In this document: positions 26,201 to 38,800 of the stretch, in pieces
Layout of the letters: each line of letters opens with the position of its first letter
Position numbering within the stretch: position 1 is the stretch's first letter
The notes under the pieces: generated by a model
Seen by the model: the letters and a program-made list of their open reading frames with translations, nothing else
Databases searched by the model: none
Told to the model about the DNA's origin: nothing
Translations under genes and position numbers: made by a program
Origin: Prochilodus magdalenae
Taxonomy: Eukaryota; Chordata; Actinopteri; Characiformes; Prochilodontidae
Direction: 5' to 3'
Assembly (NCBI GenBank): GCA_024036415.1
Contig: JAMWET010000915.1
Location: forward strand, 348,286 to 412,285
Length of the DNA: 64,000 nt

Positions 26201-27763
26201 AGCAGCTTGAGCTATTCAGCGAGGTTTCAGATATGTGTCAAAGTGCCATTCACACTTCACAGGTCACCATGAACGAGTGCAGGAAAAGATGAAAATATAC
26301 GTAACTCTTCTTTCCATTAAGATCTACAGGGGTCCGTATATAAGCCAGCCAGCCTTAACCAAACACCAACCTTGGACTTTCACACACTGTCCACCTAATT
26401 TATTAGAAACCAAGTTTAGATAATAATGGAATATGTGTAACGCTGTTACTTAATCAGGATACAAAGATGTAACTTAACCATAACACAGCACAGTGCAAAT
26501 ACATCATGAAAACAAAATGTTTCCCAGCAGTATTACATCATCATAAACCACACACAAGCAAACCTTTTAACTAAGCTTTAGCTTAACTTCATTATTTTCT
26601 AATAGGTATCCTTTATAATAGGTTATGAAATAGGTTGATAGGGTGTGATGGGTTACATGTTTTTAAAATAACTTCAAATCTGTGGAAATATGATCCACTT
26701 AGTGGGCACTTTATTAGCAACACCTACCTTGAGTTTAGTATGTAGTAGTAGACCTGTCCTGATTATCATTTTTGTTGTAATTAACAACAAACATGTAATG
26801 CTCTACTCTGGTGGAGGTGCACACAACTTGCAGTTCCTCTCACTGGCCAGGAGGACTGCACGATATCGTTTCCGCATCTTCATAGCAGTGTGTACATGGT
26901 CAGTATTCACAGTATGCAGGACGTGCATTGTGTAGAAAGACATTTATAAATGTCATGCTACAACTTTTTGCTGCTTGATACAAAAGAAAAAACTTTGACT
27001 TCTCAGATTGAGACTGATTGGCCAGTGTTGTTAAAAAAAAGTGAAACTTCTGTTTCTCTGGTGCCTTTACCCAAAATATCCATCCAAGATCAGCAAATGA
27101 ACCTTAATTTGAGGCAAACTGTGCATCAAGAGTTACAGTCTTTTACAAAAGTAAGAGAGGGATTTTCTAAACAATTAGCCGAAAGCATATTCATCAGATC
27201 TACAGAAATAAAATTGTGTGTGTGTGTGTGTGTGGCTCAGCAGTATAACCATACAAATCTACTCATTATGACATGAAAAGCAAATTCTGGTTCTGCACCA
27301 GTAGTCCAATTCTGAACGGAATAACATGCACTACAGGCACATTATATCACGATTCGTAATGCCTTTGGATACAGTGCAGTCACATTGATCCTTCTTTTAG
27401 CATTTGGCATCAATCCCACGGAGAAGCCTTTTTCTTATATAGCTCATCCAAAGAATATTAGTAACGGACTGCATTGATATACGTAATTAAACAATAGTAA
27501 AATAGACTCCTTTGTAAACGTTTGCAGGTCCTGGTGACACGATGTATTCATTTTCTAAGAAAAATAAGTTAATAATCCTTTACAGAAAAAAGCAATGGCA
27601 TTTTCTGCTAACTTGTTTTTCAAATAATTAACCATAATTATATTATAGACAGATTCCTGAACATAACTAGGTGAGCACACAGCCAGGGGGCAGAACTGCT
27701 TTAGTTACCTATCCGGTCACTAGATAGAAGTAGAATATGTAGGGTCTGCAGCATTAGGTTCCT
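23219..27763. other. Intergenic region, no supported gene
   Basis: AT-rich sequence. The repeat-end motif ACTTTATTAG followed by MAACACC appears at about 26,705-26,723, with a weaker relative near 26,390-26,412. A TG run lies at 27,214-27,232. One exon-like segment at 24,747 is listed separately. Nothing else is recognisable. Confidence 0.6.
24747..24815 (+). other. Isolated exon-like segment (69 bp, codon multiple)
   Basis: It lies between 'CTTCCTTGCCTGGATCACAG' and CACCAG|GTATGT, both good vertebrate splice sites. Two frames are open. One reads D-P-F-K-P-G-K-K-Q-D-H-L-W-S-H-S-Y-S-R-I; I do not recognise it. A coding exon, a lncRNA exon and chance are all possible. Confidence 0.3.
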
Positions 27764-27764
27764 T

Positions 27765-29092
27765 ACAGGCAGATTGAGCAGGATTTGTTGTGTTGGGTTC
27801 CTTACAGGCAGAATGGGCAGGATTTGTTGTGTTGGGTTCCTTACAGGCAGATTGAGCAGGATTTGTTGTGTTGGGTTCCTTACAGGCAGATTGAGCAGGA
27901 TTTGTTGTGTTGGGTTCCTTACAGGCAGATTGAGCAGGATTTGTTGTGTTGGGTTCCTTACAGGCAGAATGAGCAGGATTTGTTGTGTTGGGTTCCTTAC
28001 AGGCAGAATGAGCAGGATTTGTTGTGTTGGGTTCCTTACAGGCAGAATGAGCAGGATTTGTTGTGTTGGGTTCCTTACAGGCAGATTGAGCAGGATTTGT
28101 TGTGTTGGGTTCCTTACAGGCAGATTGAGCAGGATTTGTTGTGTTGGGTTCCTTACAGGCAGAATGAGCAGGATTTGTTGTGTTGGGTTTCTTACAGGCA
28201 GATTGAGCAGGATTTGTTGTGTTGGGTTCCTTACAGGCAGAATGAGCAGGATTTGTTGTGTTGGGTTCCTTACAGGCAGAATGGGCAGGATTTTGTTGGT
28301 TTGGGTTCCTTACAGGCAGAATGGGCAGGATTTGTTGTGTTGGGTTCCTTACAGGCAGAATGGGCAGGATTTGTTGTGTTGGGTTCCTTACAGGCAGAAT
28401 GAGCAGGATTTGTTGTGTTGGGTTCCTTACAGGCAGATTGAGCAGGATTTGTTGTGTTGGGTTCCTTACAGGCAGAATGGGCAGGATTTGTTGTGTTGGG
28501 TTCCTTACAGGCAGAATGAGCAGGATTTGTTGTGTTGGGTTCCTTACAGGCAGAATGGGCAGGATTTGTTGTGTTGGGTTCCTTACAGGCAGAATGAGCA
28601 GGATTTGTTGTGTTGGGTTTCTTACAGGCAGATTGAGCAGGATTTGTTGTGTTGGGTTCCTTACAGGCAGAATGGGCAGGATTTGTTGTGTTGGGTTCCT
28701 TACAGGCAGGATGGGCAGGATTTGTTGTGTTGGGTTCCTTACAGGCAGAATGGGCAGGATTTGTTGTGTTGGGTTCCTTACAGGCAGAATGAGCAGGATT
28801 TGTTGTGTTGGGTTTCTTACAGGCAGATTGAGCAGGATTTGTTGTGTTGGGTTCCTTACAGGCAGAATGGGCAGGATTTGTTGTGTTGGGTTCCTTACAG
28901 GCAGGATGGGCAGGATTTGTTGTGTTGGGTTCCTTACAGGCAGAATGGGCAGGGTTCCTTACAGGCAGAATGGGCAGGGTTTGTTGTGTTGGGTTCCTTA
29001 CAGGCAGAATGGGCAGGGTTTGTTGTGTTGGGTTCCTTACAGGCAGAATGGGCAGGATTTGTTGTGTTGGGTTCCTTACAGGCAGAATGAGC
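27765..29092 (+). repeat. 39-bp minisatellite, about 34 copies
   Basis: The unit is about 39 bases: AGGCAGAWTGRGCAGG, then ATTTGTTGTGTTGGG, then TTCCTTAC. Variants alternate between AGATTGAGC, AGAATGAGC, AGAATGGGC and AGGATGGGC, and between GGTTCC and GGTTTC. One unit near 28,290 has two extra T/G bases that shift the frame. One near 28,950 is truncated. Because 39 is divisible by 3 and the unit lacks stops, long open frames of up to 438 codons appear on both strands. They are by-products of the repeat. Confidence 0.97.
28548..28937 (+). repeat. Two tandem 195-bp higher-order blocks within the minisatellite
   Basis: Five successive 39-bp variants (AATGGGC, AATGAGC followed by a TTTC junction, ATTGAGC, AATGGGC, GATGGGC) occur in the same order at 28,548-28,742 and 28,743-28,937. 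This implies a recent block duplication of five units. Confidence 0.85.
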
Positions 29093-30431
29093 ACTACAGG
29101 GAAGGTGATGCAGAGTGAGGAAGAGAGTGAAGTGAGTACACATTTCAGTAAACAGGTTCGTTTGAAGGTTATACTTTTACTGCTTCGATATACTTTGCTG
29201 GACCAAGTGGGTTTGTCTCAAATTGTCGTGCTTAGCTGATTAAACAAATAGATTTTGATTGATTGACTGATTGATTCTGCTTTTCTCAAAATGACCTATA
29301 CTGACCCTCCCCTCCCTTACAGAAGAGGTCTGTTGGTGGTCCTTAACCTCAACCTTTGACCTTCAACTTGTCTTTTTCAGTGAGCTGTTTTTCTCTTAGT
29401 AGTGCTTTTTGATCAAGTTGCATAAAATAAGCACACAAGCATTTACCAACAGTTTTGTTCATCAGTCTCATCAAACTTCATGAACCTTGCGTTTTGATAG
29501 GAGTGTGTACAGAGAGTTCAACCTTGATTTGTGGTTTAACAAAATCTGTGCTACTGACACAAAAGTAGTGCTCTTATTTTACATGCACACTGTTCTTCAA
29601 GTTTTTATTCCCTATTGTGCTGTGAGATGTATGTGAAACTCTCTCATTACCATGTCAGCTTCAGTTTGGACCTGAATTAAAACAGAAGCTATTACAAATC
29701 AGTGGCTCTTAAGTTCATTATCTTGTCCTAATTCCAGATAAGAAAACAACCCAACCTTAGGATAGACTCCAACACCATCTTCTGCTTTAAGTGTCGTTTG
29801 TGTTATGCAGTGACAGGCAGCATAGTTCACTGTAATACTAATGACGTTACATTTGTTTACATTGTGAAGCAGTGCTTTCACTTGAGGTGAAGATAAAATA
29901 TTTCAGTGATGGTGGTAAATAAAAAGGAGACAGAACTGAAGGTGGGTCTGTTTATCAGGAGGAATAACATTAGCACTGCTGTGAGTCAAACTCTGACCCA
30001 GACTACACGTTTTTCTGTGTAAATAACGTCTAATCTTTAATGTTTCTTCATAGTAAACACAGCATGACCTGATCCCAAACAGAGTTATGTAGATTAGTTT
30101 AATGTAAGTATAAACTATTTTTTTAACATGTAGCAGCAGCTTTTTGATGTTAACATTTCAGCTGTGCACATATGGTCAGCTGCCTAGTATCAGGCATGAC
30201 AGTTGACTGTCAACTTTGAGTAGTTTAAGATTTCCTAACCGAGGAAGATAACAGCCATGCAGGTTTTCCTTTTGTATCGAGCAGCATAAAAAGCTGTGGC
30301 GGACATGTTTGATTTAATTGGCCTTACTAGACTTTGCCTCAGTCCTTAATGTGGCTATTGCACATGCGCACATCTGGATAGCTATGCTAAAAAAACGATA
30401 TACACGCGTCAGCCCTAACCTCCGTATATAT

Positions 30432-30910
30432 ACACTCACTGTCCATTTTATCAGCTCCACCTACTATATAGGAGCACTTTGTGTTCAACAATTAAAGGCA
30501 GTAGTCCATCTGATTCTCTATATGCTTTATCAACCTTTATACCTTTTCTTTAATAGTCTGGTCAACCACAGGAACACAACAGAGCAGGTATTATGTGGGT
30601 GGTGGATCATTTACAGCACTGCAGTGACACTGACGTGGTGGTGTGTTAGTATGTGTTGTGCTGGTGTGAGTGGATCAGACACAGCAGTGCTACTGGAGTT
30701 ATGAAACACTGTGTCCAGTCACTGTCCACTCTATTAGACGCTACTGCCTTGTTGGTCCACCTTGTAGATGTGAAGTCAGAGATGATAGCTCAGTAATTTC
30801 TGAACAGTTAGTGTTGGTCATCCTCTAGTCCTTCACCAGCGGTCACAGGATGCTGCCCACAGGACACTGTTAGCTGGATAGTTTTGGTTGGTGGACTGTT
30901 CTCAAAAACA
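30432..30910 (+). mobile_element. Second copy (partial) of the foldback MITE
   Basis: 'CACTGTCCATTTTATCAGC', 'GGGTGGTGGATCATTTACAG', 'GTGAGTGGATCAGACACAGC' and 'TTGGTTGGTGGACTGTTCTC' parallel the copy at 12,015-12,738. The outer terminal repeats are missing and the right half is absent. Confidence 0.7.
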
Positions 30911-31429
30911 AGCACCATGTGGAGCGTTATGAGAATTCACGCCTCCTCATTTTTCACCTTTTTGATCATGTGAACATTGTACAGCATTATATACCACCTT
31001 TGGTAGAAGTCGTATGGCCCTCCACACTTCCTGTAGTGTATTACAATGCGTCTGAAAGTCTGTATGGATCATATAAACGTAGAGCATTATAGAGTGGTTA
31101 TTAACTAAACAGCGTATTCACAATGAAAACCCATATTTTCATTAAAACTGACTTTTGTTAAGCTTTGTAGCAGTTTTCTCTTTTCAGGTATGCAGTGCTG
31201 AATACTAAGGTCGGAGCTTATTGTTACCTACACCTTATCAAGCACTGCAGAGACGAAAGCTGCTCGGCCTTTTCTTTTGTACTTTGTCTTTGTCCTTCAG
31301 TTGATAGCTATTCAGCTCCCATCATGTTTTTTTTTGCCATCCCTTCATCAAAAGGAACACTATCTCGCTGATCTCCAGACACCTATTAAGATGCAGACTT
31401 TTGAGCGTCTGTAATTGAGCTTTGGCAAA

Positions 31430-31625
31430 TTGCTGGAGAATGAGTCGGCGTTGTCGCCTTGGAAACGGATGCTTAGGGCCGGGCTGATTGATGGCCTGAG
31501 AATAAGAGGTGTCGTGGTGGTCATCTTGAGGCCGATTGCATGCGAAGTCTCAGATGTGTCCTCGTTCCCCTCCCCCCGCTGGGCCGCACCTGCGGACCCT
31601 AATGCCAGGCATAACTAATCAACCC
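31430..31625. promoter_or_regulatory. Candidate conserved non-coding element
   Basis: A compositionally distinct, non-repetitive, GC-richer block in AT-rich surroundings, with no open coding homology. Its texture resembles conserved vertebrate enhancers, but conservation cannot be tested here. Confidence 0.25.
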
Positions 31626-32639
31626 CAGAGATGCATGATCTTCTTTTCTCCTGCTCCCCTGTCTAATCTAATGTCCCTGCAGCGGATAATGACAACAGGA
31701 ACCAGCAAGAACTTACCTGTAGTGTTGGTGCTGGACTCCTCGGCCTTCAAAGGATTTAAAGTGTAGCTGAATTTGACTTTGTGCTGATTTCAAGTGGAGC
31801 ACCGCTGAACTCAATTAAAAGGCCCATAATCACAGGAGTACTCATTTTCCCCATACATATACAGGGCAGCCAGCCAAAACTCACAAGACACGTGTAGGTT
31901 TACTGGTGGTTTCGGATAGTACATGAAACGATTATATTTGTGTTGTAGGCATGGTGACTCCTGGTTCCCACCACAATCTCTACGGTGAGCCATTTCATAT
32001 CCACTCTGAATGACTTTGTTTGCGTCACATTTCCTTTCATCAAAGTGAAACCGTAATGAAACATCACATCCTGTATGTGCAAACACACACGTGGTGCGGG
32101 TTAAGAATAAAAAGTTAAGAACCTGGACTGTCAGCATGATTTCTCTGCTTTGTTCAGTACACTAGGAGACTAAAGTAATGCATCTAAATGAACAGCATGA
32201 CTTTAATCTCAGTTATTATTTATAAGTGAGATTTCTGTGGTTAAAGTCAGATGTCTCATAGATCAAGGTGTGGCAAGCTGCAAATGAGTGACATTTTCCC
32301 TCCATCGCTCCATTCTTGGGGGACGTAGCATTTGGAGCTTGCCTTTTAGAACCGCCGTGACCTGCTTTAGAATGATCCTTCAGAAGCACAGTGCCAGCTG
32401 GACCAGGCGTGCCCAGAAAAACACCCGCTGCCCGGCTTCCTGCCTGGCCTCTATTGTGTTTCACACATCTAGCAGCTCTTAGCCTCCTCTAACAAAGTCA
32501 GTGCAGCGACCTGGGGCAAGAGTCCGGCCTCCGCTTCTCTGGATCTCCGCTTCTGTGGGCTTGTTGTGCTGTGGTTGGTACTCTGGTGATTTGAAACAGT
32601 GTGTGTCATTCAGCAGTCATTTCTGCTCTGATGGCTGAT

Positions 32640-32800
32640 TTTATAGGACTACATAATATGAAGGCTATTTGGCAGTGCCGTTCGGCTAGCTCTAAGCCGG
32701 TGTCTGTGCTCTCCGCTAATTGAGTGGTCGGGTAATTAGTACCCTAATTGACTTTTTGCTGCTTATTGATTCTGCTGTGACTAGTGGCCGCATGCTGACC
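32640..32800. promoter_or_regulatory. Candidate enhancer with three TAATT homeodomain-type sites
   Basis: Three sites fall within 36 bases: GCTAATTGAG near 32,715, GGTAATTAGT near 32,731 and CCTAATTGAC near 32,743. They lie in non-repetitive sequence with no coding potential. Clustered sites of this type mark many developmental enhancers in gene deserts. Confidence 0.35.
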
Positions 32801-33101
32801 TGTTGGCTCAAAACAAAGCAAGTATTTAACTTGATTAAAAAGGTTTCATTATTTTAGCCAAGGTGTCTACTGGGGTTTCCTTTTATTCTGTCTTTAACTC
32901 CTCCTGTCTCCATCTCCTTTTTCTGTTATGTTGGAGGTGATTGAGGCATAAAAATAAAAATAATGATCATCACCACCATCACCGTCATCAGGTAGTTAAT
33001 CCATCCTCTGTGGCACTTATCTTTTGGTGGCACAGAGGGACCAGCACTGACTGGGCAGAGGGCTGGAATCACCCTGAACCAGGCACCAGTTTGTCACAGG
33101 G

Positions 33102-33103
<2 letters not shown>

Positions 33104-33142
<39 letters not shown>
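33104..33142. repeat. (AAT)n/(ATT)n self-complementary microsatellite
   Basis: About six AAT units are followed directly by about six ATT units, giving a perfect hairpin-forming inverted repeat. It continues into 'CAGCTTTATTTATAGA', the start of a common fish repeat. A similar arrangement is at 41,055-41,110. Confidence 0.85.
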
Positions 33143-36100
33143 CAGCTTTATTTATAGATAGTTAGACAGTGACAGCTCAGAGTGATTTACAGACAGGTGG
33201 TAAAGAAGATATGCAAGTTGTAAGATGATGCAGTCTGGGAAATTCTTGCACAGTCCCTCCTCCACCCTCTTTTCACTCCTCCCCCAGTTACCTTTGAGTC
33301 TGAGGAACAGTTTTAGCAACAGAATTGGGTTCACCATTAAATTTCATGTGGAAAGCTGTGCCCATGTTAACACTTGTTTTGCTGCTATTTTTATAGGCAG
33401 TGCTTATTTTTCATCTACGTGTGTGGACTGAATTCAGACTCTATGCTTTCATGCAAACTTTTTGATAGTCTAGGACTTTTTTCTAGAAAAAAAAAAGTAT
33501 AAAATTAGACAGTCAGGTGCTTTGAGGCCTTTTAGAGCTGGTAAAACTGTTGAGTTTTAAATTTACTGAATTGACCTTTATTCCTGGGGAGAGCCAGAAA
33601 GCCAGAAAGGGCTTTATCAGTAAGTTATTGTTCAAAGAACTGATCATACATACTCCTGCTTTGTTAGAACACAGCCAAACCAGCCCTTTAAGGGTGATAT
33701 TGGACACCCCCGTTCTAGAGGTTGTAGTTTTTGTTGAGAATGTACTGCTGAATGAAGTTCTGTCGGAAAACCAACCTGTGTAGAACAGAAGAGGTCTTTA
33801 GAAGAAAAGTGTAAAATATTAAAATCGACTTGAACCTTGACCTCTGAATTATAAATCATGTCAGAGCTGATGTGCTTTATTGCACTTGTCCTTGATACCA
33901 AAATGAGTTGACGTTTGACAGACACTATAAGCGCAGCACACTTAAATGATGGTTAATCACCAGCAACTGTGTCAAGCTGAACTAGGTCAACAATCAAGTC
34001 ATTTGTCGAAATGGGTATTGATTGACTTTGTGGCAATTTCAGTAAACCTCCAAAATCAACTAATGAACGAGGATCCTTTACCCATGTTCATCATCTCTCT
34101 TTGAGTCATCATTTCCCTAGCCCACCTCACACTTCCACTTTATTAGGAAAAAAAACCAGAATAAATAATTTTCGTTAAATGTTTGCCATACTTTATTGTA
34201 CTATATAGTTATTGCAATATATACTTTATAACAATACAGGCAGACACCCACCACGCACTTCTACTCACTGGCCTCTGCTGTGAAAATAACATATGGTGGC
34301 CCTTGGTGACTCGCAGTAAAGCATCTGTGAGCTGAACTGGGGCATCGCTGGAGTCATTTGTTATAGTGGGTAGTGATTTAGTTCCTGGAGATTTCAGTCA
34401 ATACACAACTGATAAACAGCAGGAGTTCTTCACCCTCCTTCATCATCTCCCATTTGTGGTTTTAAAACACCCAAATTTAACACAACACTCATGAAACACT
34501 CCAGAAGAAGATCTTTGAAGTCTTCCAGTTAGTCTCCCCTAACTGTTTGTTAAAGACATGGGGAGCTATGGATGATGTGCGATAACGCAAACGCCTCTGG
34601 TCATGGAAATGCTTTGCATGATAAGATACTCTCCACAAAGCTGATCAAAGTGGAGCACACACCAATGTGGTGTTTGTTATATCGGGGCAGCGTGAAAATC
34701 AGCAGGCTTTGCTCATCAGTCAGTGGACGGCTAATGTGTTTTTACTTTATTCTGACCAATTACATGGACAGGACCAAGTAAACACATCATATTAGATCAG
34801 GACGTTATGGATGGAATTCCATATCACAATATTTCCCCTAAATATTCTAATATCTGGTGATATTTCTTAGCATTACAGAGGTTGCCACTGTAGTACAAGT
34901 ACCTATCTTGTGCTTCCATTCAGTAGCCACTTTATTAGAAACACCTACATTTTTATTTCTTACAGTTATTGTAGTATATTGTAGGGCTGTCCTGAAATAC
35001 AGTTTTACCCTTTAGGGAGGTTAATAGGAGTTAATAGTGCAGCGAGGCCAAAAGTGGACTGACATGTGTACTGTGGAGCCGCCGTGCTAGATTGCTAGGA
35101 GCTCATTTTTTGTTTGTCTGGCTGTTTTAGGTTAATTCATTTAAGGACTTGTAGATTGAAAAGCCTGAATATGGATAGAGGGGTACTCCCGTTTTCTCAG
35201 AGGGCTTTGTTCTTAGCTGTTGGTGCAGGAACAGCTGTTTTATTTCTTCCTTCATACAAAATGAAGCTGCATTACAGAATGAACCTCGTCCAGGTTTCTC
35301 CCAAGACCTCCAGACCTTACAGTCGTTGTAAGATCTCCTGTGTCAATAGCCTACCTGTAGCCCAAACCTGTAGAACACCTGTCCTATGATTGAGTATACA
35401 AATAGACTAATATCTGGGTCCAGCCCTAGGGATATTTTTAAATGTTATATTTTTAATGTTCATGATGTAGAAAAATAAGCTGTTATGTAGCTTCCTGTAT
35501 ATTGTTTCTGCTATGCTAACAGATGTGCTGCGGATATCAATCTATATAATTATAATAAGGAAGGAATGAATCATTTAAAACTCTAAACAATGGCGGTTAC
35601 AAGTCAGTTTGTGTTTGTGCCTTTGTAGTCCTAACCCGCCTAAAATGACCTTAATGCATGATGTAAATTGAATAAGAGGTTTTGCTCCTCTTAGTGCGCA
35701 ATTAGTCACCATCCAGCCCACATAGCTGAGGTAATAAGAACAATGGAATAAAAAACACATTAATATTGCATTAGGCAGACAGAGCGCTGTTACCGCCTCA
35801 TTCATCAAAGCTCAACAGGGTGAAAAACGTCTACGTCATGACTATAGCTCATCCAGAGCGCTGAATCATAGAAACATGCAGGATGTACAGATAGCCACTA
35901 GCTTTTCATTATATAGGGGATTTCAAGTGCTTTATATTTATGTATTTATGTGTATATTTGAAAAATAATTTTGTGTTTAAAGCCAAGTCCTGTCATGCCA
36001 ATTTATCTACTGCCTGGCAAGCCATAGTCTGGATTTCCACATATACGTAACTTCTTGTTAAAAAATTTACAAGCTATGCTCTCAATGTTTTTAAAGTCTT

Positions 36101-36850
36101 ACCATCAGATTTAATATCATATCTTAAATGTTGAATTTAGCTGCTTGAAGATTGACTGTACAAAGCTGAAATGTTAATTAACAGAGTGGGTAGGTATGAA
36201 TTTGTGGCATTTTTCTGAAAATATTTCTATTAACCCCAAAAGCTATTTAGGTCATTTGGTACATTTAAATGAAATCCAGAACCAGACCACAAATACATAG
36301 ACAACACTTGATATTTACATGCAAAACATCTAAGGTGAACTAGTAGTCTGTTTTTGTTTAATCTCTGCATAAATCAGCTGAAACCACAGATGAGACTAGT
36401 AATTATAGTTAAGTCTAGATAAAGCAAGCCAGCAACACAGCCTAGTAACTGACAGAGTCTAATTCAAGTAAAAAAACTCAAAGCCTACCTTACTAACAGA
36501 AGAACAAATCCTAATCAGAACCCGCTAGCACACCTTTATTAATATATTATAATTTAATATAATAATATAACTCTTAATATACTAAGAGTTTTTTTTTCTA
36601 GTAAGTGTGAATACAGTATGAATTTACTGAGATTTACATAGCATGAAATAAAATGATATAAAAAGTGTAACATTTAGTTACAGAGTTTTCGATATGCATT
36701 CATAGTTGTAAAATTGTCATATGTCACTTTTAGTAATTCATAAAACATTAATAAAACAGTTCACACTGTGGGCACTCAGTTTTCACTTTGGAATACCTGA
36801 TAGCATTTTGGTTATGAAAAGCCAACACGTTAACATGTATTCACCTATTC

Positions 36851-36960
36851 CAGATACCGCGGTTTAGCCCCAGACTTGGAGCCCCACCCATTCAGCCTAC
36901 AGTCTGTTAGTCCCCACCCTTTCACCTGCAGCCATTTAGCTGTAGCCTGTTCATACTGAA
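36851..36960 (-). repeat. Degenerate ~31-bp minisatellite, inverted orientation
   Basis: On the - strand this reads as three to four units containing CTGTAGGCTGAATGGGTGG and GGGGCTAAA-like steps. These are the same words as the tandem array at 39,831-40,100, which is in the opposite orientation. Confidence 0.6.
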
Positions 36961-38040
36961 GTTATAAGTGCCAGGACTTCTTATGGGATGAGGGCATCAT
37001 TAAGAACCAAGCTAATTAACATATATTGACCTATATTGACCCGTTTAGTTCACGTAAACATGAATTATGACTCTTTTTGGGACATATAAATGTATTATGG
37101 GTGCTTTAATTGCAAGTACTCTGCAGTTATGTTGTGTTAATTGGCTGTTCTTTCTTAGTGATGTGGTGGTGTTTTGTTTTGCTACATTCATTATTTACAG
37201 TCCTATTAATATTACATTCTGTTGTGCTGCAGGAGGCGATCATGGACCCCTATGTGTATGTAGCTGTCATCATTTCCAACTTTGAGAAGGAAGGAGTGCG
37301 AGTGTGTGTTTGGTGGTTGGCGGGCGGGGGGGTTGGGGGTGCGTGGGGATGACTCTGTAGGCAGTAAATCTTTTATGTCAGCAAGAAACTGCACAGCAGT
37401 CTCCACAGCACAGCCTCCATCTACAGCCACGGTTTTACACCTGCAAAACACGCACACAGAGGTTATGTGTGTGCTGGAGTTGAGCTCACCTGACCTGCAG
37501 TGCACACATTTAAGGAAAAAGGAATACTGTGTGGATGTGTGCAGAGTATTTCCTTTATTGTAGATGTCACAGGTAAAAGGTGGACGGAGTCAATACTAAT
37601 GAATTTGGTCACTATTTATTTGGATAGTCCCCCATAGATGATCTACGGGTATGTACTTACGAACAGCCATTTCTGATGACTCTTAGTTAATTAACAGGAG
37701 TAGGTGTGGGTTTTACCTGATGTTAGGGACAGGTGTAGGAGTATGGATAGATTATTGTACACTCAACATGAAGTAAATTTACATTTAAAAATTTACAGAT
37801 GAATGCTAAAGATACACTCAGCATCTACAACGCATTCATATATATATGGATATATAATTGAAGATGGGTGGTCTCTGACTCTGGCACAGTGCTGTGTATA
37901 AGATGAATGAGTCAGAGGCTAGCACTCAGGAGAAGAGAAATTTGTGACCTCTCAATTCAGTCTGATTCAGTTCTGTGGGTCTGATTCAGAATCATTTTAA
38001 ATACCCTGAAAACATAAATGTAACAGGAGGAGCCCTAGCT

Positions 38041-38185
38041 GTGTGTAAGAGTGTGTGTCTGTTTGCTCTGTGATAGACTAGCAACCTGTTCAGAATGATT
38101 CCTGGCTTATGTCAAATGAGGATTGGTGTAGGCTCCAACACCCTTGGCTATCCTAGACAATAAGGGGTTTAGATGATCAGTGATT
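38041..38185 (+). mobile_element. SINE 3' region, degenerate
   Basis: The order 'GTGATAGACTAGCAACCTGT', then 'TCCTGGCTTATG', 'GTAGGCTCCAACACC' and 'AATAAGGGGTTTAGATGATCA' follows the common teleost SINE tail 'CGATGGACTGGCGACCTGTCC...GATAGGCTCCAGC...AAGCGGTTTAGA'. It is diverged, and the tRNA-related head is missing. Confidence 0.65.
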
Positions 38186-38504
38186 GAAGTTGATGTTAAA
38201 TTCATATAGAAATTGGTGGATCATTGATTAAGTGTAACCAGTTTGTTAATGTACGCTTTTAGACATTTTATATGATTTATTGGACATTATCTGCGGTTAT
38301 TCACAACACTGATTGAAAGTTAACCTGTCGACGTATTGTGCTATATGTCGAGTTGTTCTGCAGTTTCTCAGCTTGAAAGAGAATTTTGTTTTGTAAAGCG
38401 TTTCCTACATAAAATATTTAAATCTATTAAAATTCAATATTTTGTATATTCTATAATTCAAATCATATTTTTTTCAGTGCTGTGCTCTCACCCTGCAGAC
38501 ACAG

Positions 38505-38800
38505 TTGAATTGTGACAACCTATTTATGTGCCCACAACGTTGTCACAACATTGAAATGTAGTTCCTCAGAATGTTGTGACATTGTAGTAGCACGGTTGCC
38601 AGTCCATTGTCACAACCTCATAGAATCCTTTACAAATTCCATTATATCGGCATCAGACTCTATGGAAGTTGCCAATAGGTAGTCATAATACCACATGACA
38701 ACCATATTTAACAATGACTTCATGACAACGTTGTGACTGCCTTGCTCAGACAATGTAAACCGCTCCACCGACTGAAAACATTGTAGCAACGTTGTAAGAA
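38505..38800. repeat. Interspersed repeat rich in palindromic ACAACGTTGT
   Basis: The palindromic word appears near 38,531, 38,726 and, slightly altered, 38,788, with ACATTGTAGTAGC/GTTGTGAC variants between. Spacing is irregular and the copies diverged. This looks like an old fish repeat with strong hairpin potential. Confidence 0.5.

Larger units (their letters stand above)
29093..36850. other. Intergenic region, no supported gene
   Basis: Contains a MITE fragment, two candidate regulatory blocks and a trinucleotide microsatellite, listed separately. The repeat-end motif ACTTTATTAGAAACACCTAC recurs at about 34,930-34,950, and a piece near 34,138. Open frames are short and have no recognisable homology. 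Confidence 0.6.

Noticed and set aside
27774..29090. 438-codon open frame with R-I-C-C-V-G-F-L-T-G repeats
   Set aside because: It is the translation of the 39-bp minisatellite, and overlapping long frames exist on both strands.
27765..29092. CRISPR-like array
   Set aside because: Units are contiguous 39-mers with no unique spacers, and the genome is vertebrate.
28270..29094. 274-codon - strand frame rich in Pro, Thr and Asn
   Set aside because: The antisense reading of the same minisatellite; no start context, no unique sequence.
31690..31765. Possible - strand exon with a GTAAGT donor at 31,711
   Set aside because: The acceptor side lacks a polypyrimidine tract and no adjacent exon could be linked.
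37233..37320. Exon-like frame E-A-I-M-D-P-Y-V-Y-V-A-V
   Set aside because: The acceptor is good but no credible donor or stop-bounded terminal exon follows, and it leads into low-complexity TG/GGGG sequence.
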